A stretch of DNA of 64,000 bases. Source: Macrotrachela quadricornifera (Eukaryota; Rotifera; Eurotatoria; Philodinida; Philodinidae). The notes below the pieces were generated by a model that made no database searches, had not been told where the DNA came from, and saw nothing but the letters and a program-made list of their open reading frames with translations. Positions within the stretch are counted from its first letter, which is position 1; each line of letters begins with the position of its first letter. The position numbers and the translations under genes were made by a program. The DNA is taken from NCBI GenBank assembly GCA_022393335.1, contig JAJEKB010020847.1, positions 1,403,382-1,467,381 of the forward strand, in the 5' to 3' direction. This document shows, piece after piece, positions 32,722-43,725 of this stretch.

Positions 32722-34050
32722 ATGTCATCGGTTATACGTCGTGATTTTGGTTCATTTCATAGTTCAAACGTCGAAGAATTACTTAATCTAACTGAGGATG
32801 ATTTTATATCATTACCAATACCATTTTCCTTATATGATTATACAAATGATGGTAAAATTCCATTTGGACGTCCGATGAAAGAAAAATATTTTTTATTAGA
32901 CAATAAATATATATTTCTTAATCATGGAGCATTTGGTTGTGTACTACGTCAAGCATTAGAATATTCACATTCATTTCAGTATTATATTGAGAAACAACCA
33001 TTACGTTTCTATGATCGTGAAGTGCTTCCAAGATTAGTAGAAGTAATAAGAAAAATGGCAAAATTTTTGGGTTGTACAACAGCAAAAAATTTAATATTAG
33101 TTGAGAATGTTACGTTTGCTTGGAATTCTGTAGTAACATCATTGAATATAGATGATAAAAGTCACATATTTATAACGAATACAATGTATGGTGCTTATAA
33201 AAAGTATATTAAACAGATTTGTTCAAATACTGGTGCAAAATTGTATGAATTTTTGATTGAATTTCCAATTGATGATATAAATAAGGTTACAGATAAAATG
33301 AAAACTGTTCTTAAATCATCTCAATTTACTTATGCATTCTTTGATCATATACCAAGTAATTCGCCATTCATCTTACCAATAAATGATCTTTGTCATTATT
33401 GTAACCAATTGAATATTACATGTATCGTGGATGGAGCACATGCACTTGGTTCAATTGATTTGCGGTTTAATTATGAGGATGAATATTTGCCAGATATTTA
33501 TTTAACAAACTGTCATAAATGGTTTTGTGCACCCAAAGGTGTTGGACTTTTATATATTAAATCAAACACTAAACTAACAATTCGACCATGTATACAATCA
33601 CATGGCATTAATTCTGGAATGCATTCTGAATTTCTTTGGACAGGTTTAAAAGATTATTCAAGTTTCTTAGCATTATCCGAATGCTTACGTTTTTGGTCAT
33701 ACTATGGTATGAAGACAATTATGGATCATAATACACAGTTAGCTAAAGATGCAAGTGATTTATTAGTACAAATGTGGAATACATCGAAATTAACTTCCGA
33801 TGATATATCTGGTCCAATGCGTTGTATTAAATTACCAATTTCTAATGATAATAATAGCAGTTTTAAATATGACGATGCTGAAATAATACAAAATCAACTT
33901 TATCATGATTTCAATATTGAAGTGCCAATCAAAAATATTGATGGAAATTTATATGTTCGAATATCAGCACATGTTTATAATTATATTGAGCAATATGAAC
34001 AATTAGGTCATGCTATACTTCAAATTGTTCGCAATAGATGTAATAAATAA
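32722..34050 (+). CDS. PLP-dependent class V aminotransferase-fold enzyme, C-S lyase / isopenicillin N epimerase-like; candidate OvoB
   Basis: A 442-residue single-exon protein. The family signature is clear: an FGRPMKEKYFLLD entry, LNHGAFG (about 71-77) near the N-terminus, the cofactor-holding aspartate in VDGAHALGS (Asp237) and the Schiff-base lysine in NCHKWFCAPKG (Lys266). The length fits the group holding isopenicillin N epimerase-like proteins, plant L-cysteine desulfhydrase and the fungal and bacterial hercynylcysteine sulfoxide lyases. Members cleave C-S bonds of cysteine conjugates. Its position 2.1 kb downstream of ovoA on the same strand suggests it cleaves 5-histidylcysteine sulfoxide to 5-thiohistidine, the OvoB step. 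The fold is seen in the sequence; the substrate is inferred from the neighbour. The main alternative is a general cysteine desulfhydrase. No targeting signal is visible, so cytosol is likely. Like ovoA it lacks introns. Confidence 0.85.
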   Translation: MSSVIRRDFGSFHSSNVEELLNLTEDDFISLPIPFSLYDYTNDGKIPFGRPMKEKYFLLDNKYIFLNHGAFGCVLRQALEYSHSFQYYIEKQPLRFYDREVLPRLVEVIRKMAKFLGCTTAKNLILVENVTFAWNSVVTSLNIDDKSHIFITNTMYGAYKKYIKQICSNTGAKLYEFLIEFPIDDINKVTDKMKTVLKSSQFTYAFFDHIPSNSPFILPINDLCHYCNQLNITCIVDGAHALGSIDLRFNYEDEYLPDIYLTNCHKWFCAPKGVGLLYIKSNTKLTIRPCIQSHGINSGMHSEFLWTGLKDYSSFLALSECLRFWSYYGMKTIMDHNTQLAKDASDLLVQMWNTSKLTSDDISGPMRCIKLPISNDNNSSFKYDDAEIIQNQLYHDFNIEVPIKNIDGNLYVRISAHVYNYIEQYEQLGHAILQIVRNRCNK

Positions 34051-35275
34051 ACAAATAAATATTGATTCAATTTATTTAATAAACATATTGTATTTCAAGC
34101 TCCAGAAGGAAACCGTGGAGACTTTGACATTGACATCGATAAAATCATGAAGTCCCATGAAATCTGAAACTTTTGCAATACATTTCATTGATACAAAAAT
34201 TCGCCAAAAAACTAATAAAGCTGTCTCGTTTTCGATAGTCTTTTTTTAGTAGAAATACGAAACTTGATTGTTTACTAAATCTAGAGAAAAAAAATCTTTC
34301 GTTTATTTGGACAGAAAAGAAAAATGCTTACATTTAATAATTTTTTAATAAAGAAATGTATCATCTAGTTAGTATTAATATTGCTCAGAATGGTCATCTC
34401 ATTTGTTTGTTTATATCACGCATAAAAATCTGTCAGACGATAAACGGCTAACTTTGTCCGTTAATAGTCAACAAGCCATTTGCATATATCAGAACTTACA
34501 TTTGTTATTTATTGATCATATCTATTCATGACCGTCTTTTTTCACACAATTTTTAGCTATTTGTGATATGTATTCATTAGTTTATATAAACCAGAGAAAA
34601 AATAATCACTTGAATCATTTTATAAATAATAACAAATGTTGTGGAAAATATATCCGAATTTTATGTAACATCTAAGATTTCCTGAAAACTTATGAAATTT
34701 TTAAGTCTCTTGAATTCGAATACCTGTAAAAATGGCAGGCCCAAGAACGCTATTGTGACCACATAGCTTGATTATGCTCACAACGAAGGTTAGATGAATA
34801 TCCGTTCTTATATGCACTTTTCCTCGGTTCGAGAACCTATATATGTATTGGGTAAACGTAGAGATCTCATAAACCCCTCGCAGACACCTACGGACAGCGA
34901 TCAACAACATCGTGCATTAATTCCAAGCTGCACTGTATCAAAATAAAATAGCGAAAATGTACGCTTATGTGACTCTGAAAAACCACAGGTGGTCGAGGTT
35001 TAGAGATATAAGCTACACAGGAGAACTTATGATTCAAACTCTCAGTCGAATCATATTCCTGTGTCCTATACTATTTACTTGAAATACTATACATATGAAA
35101 ATTTAACATTCGACTTAACCCATTGGTTACCGCTGTCGTTTATAAACGGCAGAAGCTTCATTTTTGTATGAAGCAAAGTAATCATTCATAATGAATGTTT
35201 TTTTTCAGAGACATTTGCATAAAAACAAACGTTAGACATCATGCGTTTCTGAAGTTACTATTTTATTAGGATACA
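34051..35275. other. Intergenic, no gene recognised
   Basis: AT-rich with several A/T runs. The minus frame at 34701-34910 shows no domain. A TCGGTTCGAGAACC string near 34813 looks like a tRNA T-arm but has no matching acceptor or anticodon arms. Confidence 0.35.
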
Positions 35276-36656
35276 CTATAGAAACGCTTCATGAAAAATG
35301 AATAAACTTCCTGGAAAATCGTTGCCTTCTTCCCTTATGGTGGTAATCAAAGGATTAATATAAACATTATATTTAAGATTTAAAAATGAACTACATGATA
35401 CAACGAAATGATTATCTACTAGAATATTATTACGTGTAAAATAAGTTTTATTAGAATTATGTCGGCGTCTATACATTGAATAATCATCTGTAGATGCATC
35501 AGTTTAAGCGCAGAAGACTTTATAAAAATTTTTGGAATAAGATCTTTCAATCATACCAATTGAGTTAGAGGTTAACTGGTCATAGAGTCTAGAAATATTT
35601 TGTGTTAGAATTACGTTATTCAGTTCTGGATGTTCATATTGATACGATAACTCAATGAAGGTAATATTAGCAATGTCACTCGAAATTTAAATTTTGTCTT
35701 CATTGGAGAATGTAAATAAATAATGAACAGATGAAATACATGTAAACGTAAGAAATAAATTAAAATGATCAAATTTCGGAATTATTGTTATATTGTTCTG
35801 ATACAATTTAAACTTGAAATGTGGATCATTCATGAATATTGAAGAAAGAATAGATGTGTTACCAACAAGCGCATTATTATCCTCCCGATACTATTACCAT
35901 GATCTAATAAACCATTATACACTTTCATAATGAGCCTACGCATAAACTGAATACTGTTTAAAAAATTTTTCGTCATAAAAAATAAGATGAAAAAAATTTC
36001 GACCAACTACAATTTTGTTCGAGTAAAATTGAAATATCTCTATTCTACTCAGTGTACTTGTGGCATGATCCATATTATGTGATAGATTTGTGATCTATCC
36101 AAAAGCGGAATAACTGACTGAACTGCAAATTCAAGTTTAACCAGAATATTACTAATATGGTCAGCTACATATACAATGGCAACATCATTTGAAATTCGAG
36201 ATGTACTATGCATCCTTTGGTTATCATAAAGATATCGAGTGGCCATTAGAGACATCTTTTTCAACAGAAGAATCGATTGTTCTTATGTCAGATACGTCTT
36301 TCATAAATCTTCTGAAGTTTACAATAGAAACTGGTATAAGAAGACACATTATTTAAACTTGCACGTATGGTAATCGTATTATCACAACGATATTGAATAT
36401 TCGGAGGTTTTGTTATTCGAATCTCAATAGAAGTGTCCACGTCATAAACATATAATTCAGCATAAGATGGTTGATAAATAAGTCTTCCAACGAAATTTGA
36501 GTGTAAAGTAGCACCGATATGGATATTTTCAGAAGGGCAATAGTGTATTTCGTCGGATATTTTAAAAACAATATGGTCTATTTTCCAGAGTGTCTTTAAT
36601 CTTTGCCTCGATCGATGCAAAAAGGTTTGCAGTATTACTTTGTCGAATAAATTCAT
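35276..36656 (-). pseudogene. Possible decayed protein-coding gene, unrecognised
   Basis: Three minus-strand segments read like protein but lie in different frames separated by stops: 36288-36656 (start MNLFDKVILQ), 36049-36264, and about 35276-35700. The second and third share a similar phrase (RISNDVAIVYVAD and EISSDIANITFIEL), suggesting an internal repeat in the ancestral protein. No splice sites were found that would rejoin them cleanly. I do not recognise the family. It could also be a chance run of open frames, or an old mobile-element gene. Confidence 0.3.
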
Positions 36657-37752
36657 GAAAGTTTTTACATTTTATATCAATCATGCAATAAGACAATTTT
36701 CAGGTCGATTCTGAGCAGAAAGATGAGACAGTGTTGCCATTATGACAACACATAGTTTTCAATTTATCTTTAAAATAAACTGTTTAACAGTGTTGTCGTT
36801 CATTATTCAAAGAATTAAAATAATAAACAACTGAATAAACAAATTTGGAAGACCCAAACTAGTCAATTCAAAATATCTAATATTTCATCCCAATTTTGTA
36901 AATAATATTCATGAGTTTGTGCGGGAATGTTTTTTACAAATAAAATTACTTCCTTATTTCTTAATAAATAGAATCAAAAAGAAACAAACTTATGAGATAT
37001 AATCACTAGGAATATTAATTCAATCATCTTTTTATTTTTTTTATAAATATATAAATAATTAATCACTTATTAATTATTAAATCTTTCACTTGCCTCATCA
37101 TCTTTAATCAATTGCCATGATTATTTATTATTTTTACTTTTAGAAAATTTAATAATATAAAAATATAGCTCTCTAATATAGCATTACTACGCACGTCGAA
37201 AAAGAATATAAAATAAAACATTTCTTATATATATATATATGTACAACATAAATAGAAAAATACGGCATACATACATATACATAAAAAAAAACAAGTACTT
37301 GAAGAAATGAGAAAAATTTGTAAAATATAACATAAATTGTTGATCCATTGAAGAATCAGCTAGTGGCTTATTAAAAACAGTAGTAGTTGTGATGATAATT
37401 GATTAATTAGTGTCTGAAGTTGAAGCTGAAAGAAATGAGAATACTTTGAATCATATTCACGTAATGTAAATTATAGAATATAAAACGATACTATTTCATC
37501 GGTAAATAACTTTTCACTGAGTTTTTTTTTCTTAAAAGGAAAAATAGTTCAGAAGACTGTCGAGACTTTTAAAAGAGTACAAACATAAATCCTTTCATGT
37601 TTTAACTGAGTGTTCACTCGTTTAAAAACAAAAGAAAGATGACGAAGTCATACACAAAATTTTTTCATACTTTTGAATTATCTATATTTTGGAATTGTGA
37701 GAACTGAATATGATTAAAGTTTGAAGCTATAAAAACTATAAGTGCAAAGTTT
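36657..37752. other. Intergenic, no feature seen
   Basis: AT-rich, with a short (AT)n microsatellite at about 37225-37241. It likely contains the 3' untranslated region of the minus-strand gene ending at 37753. Confidence 0.4.
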
Positions 37753-40325
37753 TTAGCAATTCTTCATATTTCTATCACATCCATACATCTCACAAAAATA
37801 TCGCTTACGTGGAAAATCGAATGCAAATGGTTGCAAGGCCATTCCAGCATGTCGCTGACGCTTCAACAAAACTCGATCAATGTCAGCGGTAGCTAACAAT
37901 GTTCTCCATTCATTTTTGAGATAATCATTTGAATGAATGATATTTGAGGGTACAAGCAGTGTTCGTCCTTTTGGTATTACAAATGCTGTTAAATGTAGTT
38001 CTGTTTCTTGAGGATCATTAAATTTTCCCAAAACAAACCATCCACTATCAGATGTAAGTGGTAAATCAAAGTGTGTAAAGTCATGTCGTTCAAGACCTGG
38101 TCCATTTTTTCCAAGTACCCATTCTTGTACATAGTTTGGATTGTATGTATAAACGCGTGCTGTGTGTTCAATTGATAGAGGTACTTTGATTTGATTCTCA
38201 TCCGCAAATGAACAACCTATAATAAATAAGAAAATAAGGAGTGATAATATAGTTAGTACAGTAGCGAGTAAATAGGATGAATAAATATTAAATTTACCAT
38301 AATATTTTAAATTTTCAGTTGTTGCAATTACAGCTGGAAGATTGCCATCAAAATTTGCAGGAAATATCAATTCACCAGCTTCAGCAGTTTGACCAATTTT
38401 TGATTTATGACGCCATTGAACCTATAAATGGTGTAGAAAGAAGAATAATAATCTAGAATTAATTATATATGCATCATGTTCATCTTAGTAAGCTATGAAT
38501 ACTCTGAAAAGACTTCAGACTGATCACTTATTACTGCTGAGATAATTCATTTTTAAAGTATTTGTTTAGTTCAATTGCGTGATCCTTCTCAAAAACATAA
38601 AAAAACGCTGAGTTTTGAATTTTAATTTGAAACTTCACACTGAGATAGCTCTCACGAGGGAACTACTCCAAATGATTCCGAACTGTTGGCTTCATTCTTT
38701 GACTACAGATAGGTTTCAGTGGAACTAAGAATATCCTAGAAACATTCATACCCATGGCTATTCCTTCCCAAGATATAGTTAAAGCTATATTAGTTATAAC
38801 AGCGCAGATTTTTTTCTTTATTGAAAATTTTCATTGTTTTTCATCTAAATAGTACTAGATTCTTCTATATACAACTAGCTCTACAAATAGTCTACTTTCG
38901 ACAGTATTCGTAAAAAATAAGCTATTACTAAAAGTAGTTGTATAAAGAATAACCTAGAACTATTTAGATTTAGAAAAAACCTGTTTGTTATATTACAGCT
39001 TTGTCTACAACATGGAGAAGAAGATCCATAGAACATCAGTAGAAATAGATTATACTGAAAGTGTCAGATCTTTTTGTTGTTTTTATCCTAACGTACGCCC
39101 ATAGGAACAGTATATTGTTCACATTGCTAGTCCATCGACAGATTTCAATATTTTTATTTCTAAATAGGAACCATCGAAAAAGCTGAAATTTTCATAATAA
39201 TCTATTCTTACTGAGACCTATCTTGATGCAAAATTTCAAGTCAAAATTTGAATTCAGCTGTTCTGATGTTTCTGAAGAGGATCGCAGGATTGAACTAAAC
39301 AAACACCTTAAAAATGAATTGTCTTAGCAGTAATAAGCGATCAGTCCAAACTGTTTTCAGAGTATTCGTAGCTCAACTAGGATCTAACGATGTACATAGG
39401 TTCGTCTTAAAAATGATGGATCATTTGAGAACTTTTCTTCGTCAGAAGATTATAAACTCAGAGATCGATTAAAATTGTAACTTACATTTCGTATTATTTT
39501 AACAAAATCTGATTTATTCATTTCCTTTGCTGCCGAATAATTATCGTGCCACAATCTGCATAAATCTGCAGCTGTATAGACGCCTCCTGGAATCTTTACA
39601 ACACTAGAACTACCAGTCATTACTTCTTGATTATTTTGACCATAGCGTATAAAATTATTAGTCACAATGGTCTAAACAAAAGTAAATTACACGTGTAATA
39701 TCGGAATATATTCTCTTAATAATAAGAAACAAATAAACGAATTTATTTTTGCTTAATTATACCTGAACGTTTGCTTTGCTAAAATCGATAGATGCGATTT
39801 CCAAATCAGGAGTTTTAGGTTCGTAGATTCGCGTGTTACTACGAAAAGCAATAGAAAAATAAGTTTCACAATCAAAATTCTTAATCCTAGGAAAACATTT
39901 TTTTCGTCAAAACTTACAGTAAATTCTTTCTGGCTTGTATAAACTTATTACAATCATTTTTATCTGTAATATTACGACATAATAAATCAATGGCATGATC
40001 ATCAGTAAACAGGGTCATTTCGTCAATCTGATTATCTATATATATATATATATGAAAAGAACATAGAGAACAGGTACAAATGACCTGACTCAATTCTTTA
40101 TTTATTTATATATATAAGTTACCTCGAAATTGACTGCAATATTTTTTTAAGCCATTTTGTTCCAACCAGACACATACGTTCTCAATACTTTCGAACAAAT
40201 GAAGATTTACATCCTAAAAAAAAGAAAGAAAATTTCCATCTCAAAATTTTTCTGTTTAGAAAATTGAAAGAGAACACTTACGTAACTACGCTGAGTAGTT
40301 ATGCTTCTGGCAGTCTTTTTTTGTG
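37753..40325 (-). CDS. SAM-domain plus cupin-like protein (5' end unresolved)
   Basis: Seven exons can be joined in frame on the minus strand: 40282-40325, 40123-40213, 39918-40035, 39763-39838, 39486-39671, 38298-38421, 37753-38216. The N-terminal part (exons 2-3) reads VCVWLEQNGLKKYCSQF, then IDEMTLFTDDHAIDLLC and a NDCNKFIQARKNL end, which fits a sterile alpha motif domain, normally a protein-interaction module. The C-terminal part has a cupin-type second motif, in PKGRTLLVPSNIIHSND (G-x5-P-x-N-x2-H), after an upstream HDFTHFDLP stretch that might be the first motif. No reaction is proposed. At least one more 5' exon is needed, because exon 1 as given opens in phase 1 after an intron-like acceptor. 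A short ATG-containing candidate followed by a GTATGT donor lies near 40846-40884, but the phases do not clearly agree. The 1064 bp intron (38422-39485) is unusual beside its 50-80 bp neighbours and holds a foldback element. Confidence 0.6.
38475..39400. mobile_element. Foldback element lodged in an intron
   Basis: Long imperfect inverted arms: the left arm from about 38489 includes GAATACTCTGAAAA and GCTGAGATAATTCATTTTT. The right arm carries their reverse complements around 39376 and 39320. Arms remain alignable for about 150-200 bp. A related single end lies at 24605-24670 (CAGAGTATTCATAGCTC). No coding capacity is seen. Confidence 0.7.
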
Positions 40326-41142
40326 CTTAATAGAAAAGAAAAGTAATATAAACATTTGATTCTAACAAAATGTGCTAGACGCGATAACGATCTCGAATCT
40401 TATGAATTTTTTGTTTTACAATTGAATGATCATAGATGTAAAAAAAAAAACGAAGAAAAATACTTTAGCAGCAAACTTTATATAACCTTTTGTTTTTTTT
40501 CTACTTCTTTCCAATTACTGCAAAAAGAAACTTTCTAACACTTTTTGTTTTTGAAAATTAAAAAGAAATAATACATCAATGATTCAAAGATATTTTCCTA
40601 TTGAAAGTAGGATCATCAATCACAACACCGAGAGAAAGAATCAAAGAAAGGAAAGAGAGTATTACATCTGTATACAACCCTTTATTTATATGTCGCATCT
40701 AATAATTTTATATATTACACCCTCTATTCAAGTCTAACTCTATACATGTTCAACTAATTCCTTAATAAAGAATATAAGTCTGTCTTATATTCTATAACAT
40801 TGAAAAACTGACGATAAAACTCCGCACTTTTAACGACTCGGGAAATATCAACATACAGAGTTATTTAATGATGGAAACTCTGCTTCTATTTGCATAATCC
40901 TAAAGTCTCAAAGGTTCAAAAGAAACGTTCTAATTGTAATATATTTATGTTGGAGGATTTATACTTAAGTATATCATTCCGAAAACTGACCCTATATGCA
41001 AAGTATCAGACCTAAAACGCAGTAATGTAATATTCAAATATGATTGGAGAGTGAACGATAGACTCATAGGAACAACTTGAATAAGTCACATTTCTGATTG
41101 ATGTATGATTGTTCCTGTTATATATGCCAGTCGAAAAGAAAC
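40326..41142. other. Intergenic; may hold the missing 5' exon of the SAM-cupin gene
   Basis: AT-rich with a purine-rich run near 40627-40662 and a small perfect hairpin around 40770-40791 (AATATAAG and its complement). The 3' end of the minus-strand UBA-MGS gene is at 41143. Confidence 0.35.
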
Positions 41143-42109
41143 TTATTTCGTACCTTCAGAGGGTTCTAATTTTCGCACATGAGATTCGTTCATCAAATTT
41201 GAACCAAATAAAAAATCAACAGTGGCAGCATTCATTGCACAGATAAAACCATACTCGTCAGCCAAACGAAGTAGTTCTTGTACATCAGCAGTATTAGAAT
41301 GAGAATCCGATAGATCAATAAAGAAAATTAGAATATCAAGTTCATATGAAATAATTTTTTCTTTTAATGTTTTATCTCCATCCAAAGGACTTCTTTCAAA
41401 TTTAGTTATTGACAATTTGAGCTCCTTTTCTAACAATACTCCAATTTTACCAAAACTATATAATTTATGTTTAACAAGGATATCACGATGTTGTCGTAGA
41501 CATTCAATTAATTCAATCGTATTTTTATTGTCACCAACAAAACCAATGCGCTTGTGTTGATCCATAACAACAACACTTGAAGTATCCTAAAATTTTCTTT
41601 TTTTTGACATTTAAATTATTTTAATGACTATTTACCTTTTTAATATTTAATCCATTTTCAAAACAATGAATGGCTTCAGCAAGATCGCGATCATTATTTT
41701 CTCTTATAAATAGACTAGTCAAGTGTTGACTACCATTATTTACAAGACCTCCTTCTCGATCTGTACAAGAGAACATTGTATTATTAGACAAAAAAAAAAC
41801 AATCAAAATCTTACTGTCTTTTTCATATACTTCTTGCAAGGCATTCTGAAAAAACAAATGACAATGAATTTATTTAATGATCAAACTCAGTTTAAAAAAA
41901 TCGATCTGAATTTATTGACTAAGATATTATACTTACATTCAAGTTCCATTTGTGTTGCTCAAGTAATTGAATTGATTCCTCAGTATTGAAGTTCGTTACA
42001 GACTAAAATTAGATAATTTAAGATCGAAGATAGTGAAAATAGAAGTTTTTACTTCAAAATAAGCAAGAACTTGATCTTTTGATTGAAATTCTGCTTTATT
42101 TTCTTCCAT
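41143..42109 (-). CDS. UBA-like domain fused to methylglyoxal-synthase-like domain, copy 1
   Basis: Five exons on the minus strand: 42053-42109, 41937-42002, 41815-41845, 41636-41760, 41143-41586; 240 residues. Residues ~8-48 (DQVLAYFESVTNFNTEESIQ then LLEQHKWNLNNALQEVY) have the pattern of UBA-like helical bundles as in p47/FAF1/TAP-C proteins. Residues ~105-225 match the methylglyoxal synthase fold: KHKLYSFGKIG, SPLDGDK, LDILIFFID, TADVQELLRLA and NAATVDFL. Against the E. coli enzyme, Asp71, Asp91 and Asp101 correspond to Asp164, Asp184 and Asp194, but His98 is Asn191, and the His19 position near Asp112 appears deleted. The canonical enzyme turns dihydroxyacetone phosphate into methylglyoxal; loss of these histidines makes that doubtful here. 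The 41761-41814 intron is in frame if retained, so an alternative longer product (258 residues) is possible. The synthase family is mainly bacterial, so transfer followed by fusion is plausible. Confidence 0.75.
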
Positions 42110-43187
42110 TTTTTTATCAATAAAAATTATAATCTATCTAGAAATAAAAATTGATTTATAATGATTTTATTTTTGAAATACTTATATAGAAAATATACAA
42201 GAAAAACTTTTTTAAATTTTACGATTTGTATTTGTATATATAATAAGTTTTTGATTAAAATTATCCAAATTAATTGTTACATCATATTTTCATACCTGTT
42301 ATTTGATTTAAGAACTGTTACTATCAGAACTCTAATGTTAAAAGAAAATATCATCATATTGAGTAATACTCATATTTATAGTCAGAAAAACGGAAGTTGG
42401 AATAGTAAAGTATCATATTTGGTGAATTCCAATATTAGTCATTGACAAGTACATAGCAACCAAAACATACAATAACTGCATGTTTCATGTAATTGCACAA
42501 TATATCTATTATTTTTGTCATCATTATATAGGCTGTAACCATATATTTGTTTTTTGATATCATGGTATGAAAGAACAACCAATTAGACAAAAGAAAAAAA
42601 ACAGCTTTGGAGGTATCGATGCGTCAGAGTTGGAATAAACATGATACATATAAAGTGCAAACTAAATTGAGATGAAAAGTAACAGTTAATCACTGATTCA
42701 CTCACTCAATAATCACTTTTAGATTCTCTCATCGATCCACGTTATTCAATGGAAAGTTCCGTATATATATTTATTTCAGGATCGAATAAAACGAATTTCT
42801 TTTTTAAATTACACTCCTTCTATTATTACATCCAGTAATGCTTACAAAACATATCTCACACATACACAACTATTTGTTTAAATAATACAATGAATGACAT
42901 AGACAAACACAGAAGCACAATGAATTCATAAGCTGACATACTAGATCGATAAAATGTGATGAAAAAGAAAAAAAGTGATACGAATAAAAACAAATAGGTA
43001 GTTATTCTTTGTAGAAAACGAATGGACACATTTTCTGTCCTATAGAGGACGTATATCAGTGACAAAACAAAACAGTAACTAGTGAGGGATAATTCTAATC
43101 GGCTGAATTTAAAACAAAAAACCGATGCTACTAAAAATGTTGATTGGTTGCGAATTAAATATATATAAACTATACTGGTCTTAGAAG
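42110..43187. other. Upstream flank of copy 1, part of segmental duplication
   Basis: Non-coding sequence that matches the flank of copy 2 (48608-49690) with small differences, for example GATGCG.CAGAGTTGG at 42620 and at 49425. Homology is traceable to about 43105. The open frames here (42161, 42856) are mirrored or broken in the duplicate, so are not genes. Confidence 0.55.
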
Positions 43188-43725
43188 ATGGCGCTCTCGG
43201 TAAGTATGTTCTTCGCTGAAATTCATACCGTCGAAATAAAGATCGCCGAAATTTGATAATGTACATTTCGGCGATATCACTATCAACGATACTATTTATT
43301 GACGAATTTAATTTTTATTACAAAAAATAAAATTATTAACTGGACTGAATTAAGAGTTAAGTTAGTAACTGAATTGAAATATATCAGGTAATTAGGTAAG
43401 TATGTTTTTTGTCAAAACTAATATCATCATACTTTTTTCAATGTTTTTTTATCACCGTTATTTAGATAATCGAAGTTATCAGCAATGTTTTTGAGACAAT
43501 ATGTAAAAAGATTTCAAATCTACGATAAATATTCAAAAAGTAAGCGAAAGAGATTATCGTCGAAAATTGGATTGTTGAAGTAAGTGTTGTTGGTAATAAA
43601 TCATCAAAAAAATTCGGCGATCTTTTTTTACGATAATGTTCCTTTCGACGTAAGTTTCGTCAATCATACTCTTCGGTGATCTACCATTCGGTGAAGACTA
43701 TTACTTTCGCGCTCTCGTATTACAA
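43188..43725. repeat. Element with repeated GCCGAAA / TTCGGCGA motifs and inverted ends
   Basis: The left end (43188-43275) reads GGCGCTCTCGG..., GTCGAAATAAAGATCGCCGAAA and TTTCGGCGATATCAC. The right end (43608-43725) has TTCGGCGATC, TTCGGTGATC, TTCGGTGAAG and GCGCTCTCGT. In reverse complement the right end follows the same order of motifs as the left, so the two are loose inverted repeats about 90-115 bp long. Related motifs occur at 25855-26000. Confidence 0.5.

Noticed and set aside
34800..34830. tRNA T-arm-like string GGTTCGAGAACC
   Set aside because: No acceptor stem, D-arm or anticodon arm at the right distances.
42856..43266. 136-residue minus-strand frame
   Set aside because: Lies in the duplicated flank where copy 2 does not preserve the frame; runs into the GCCGAAA repeat.
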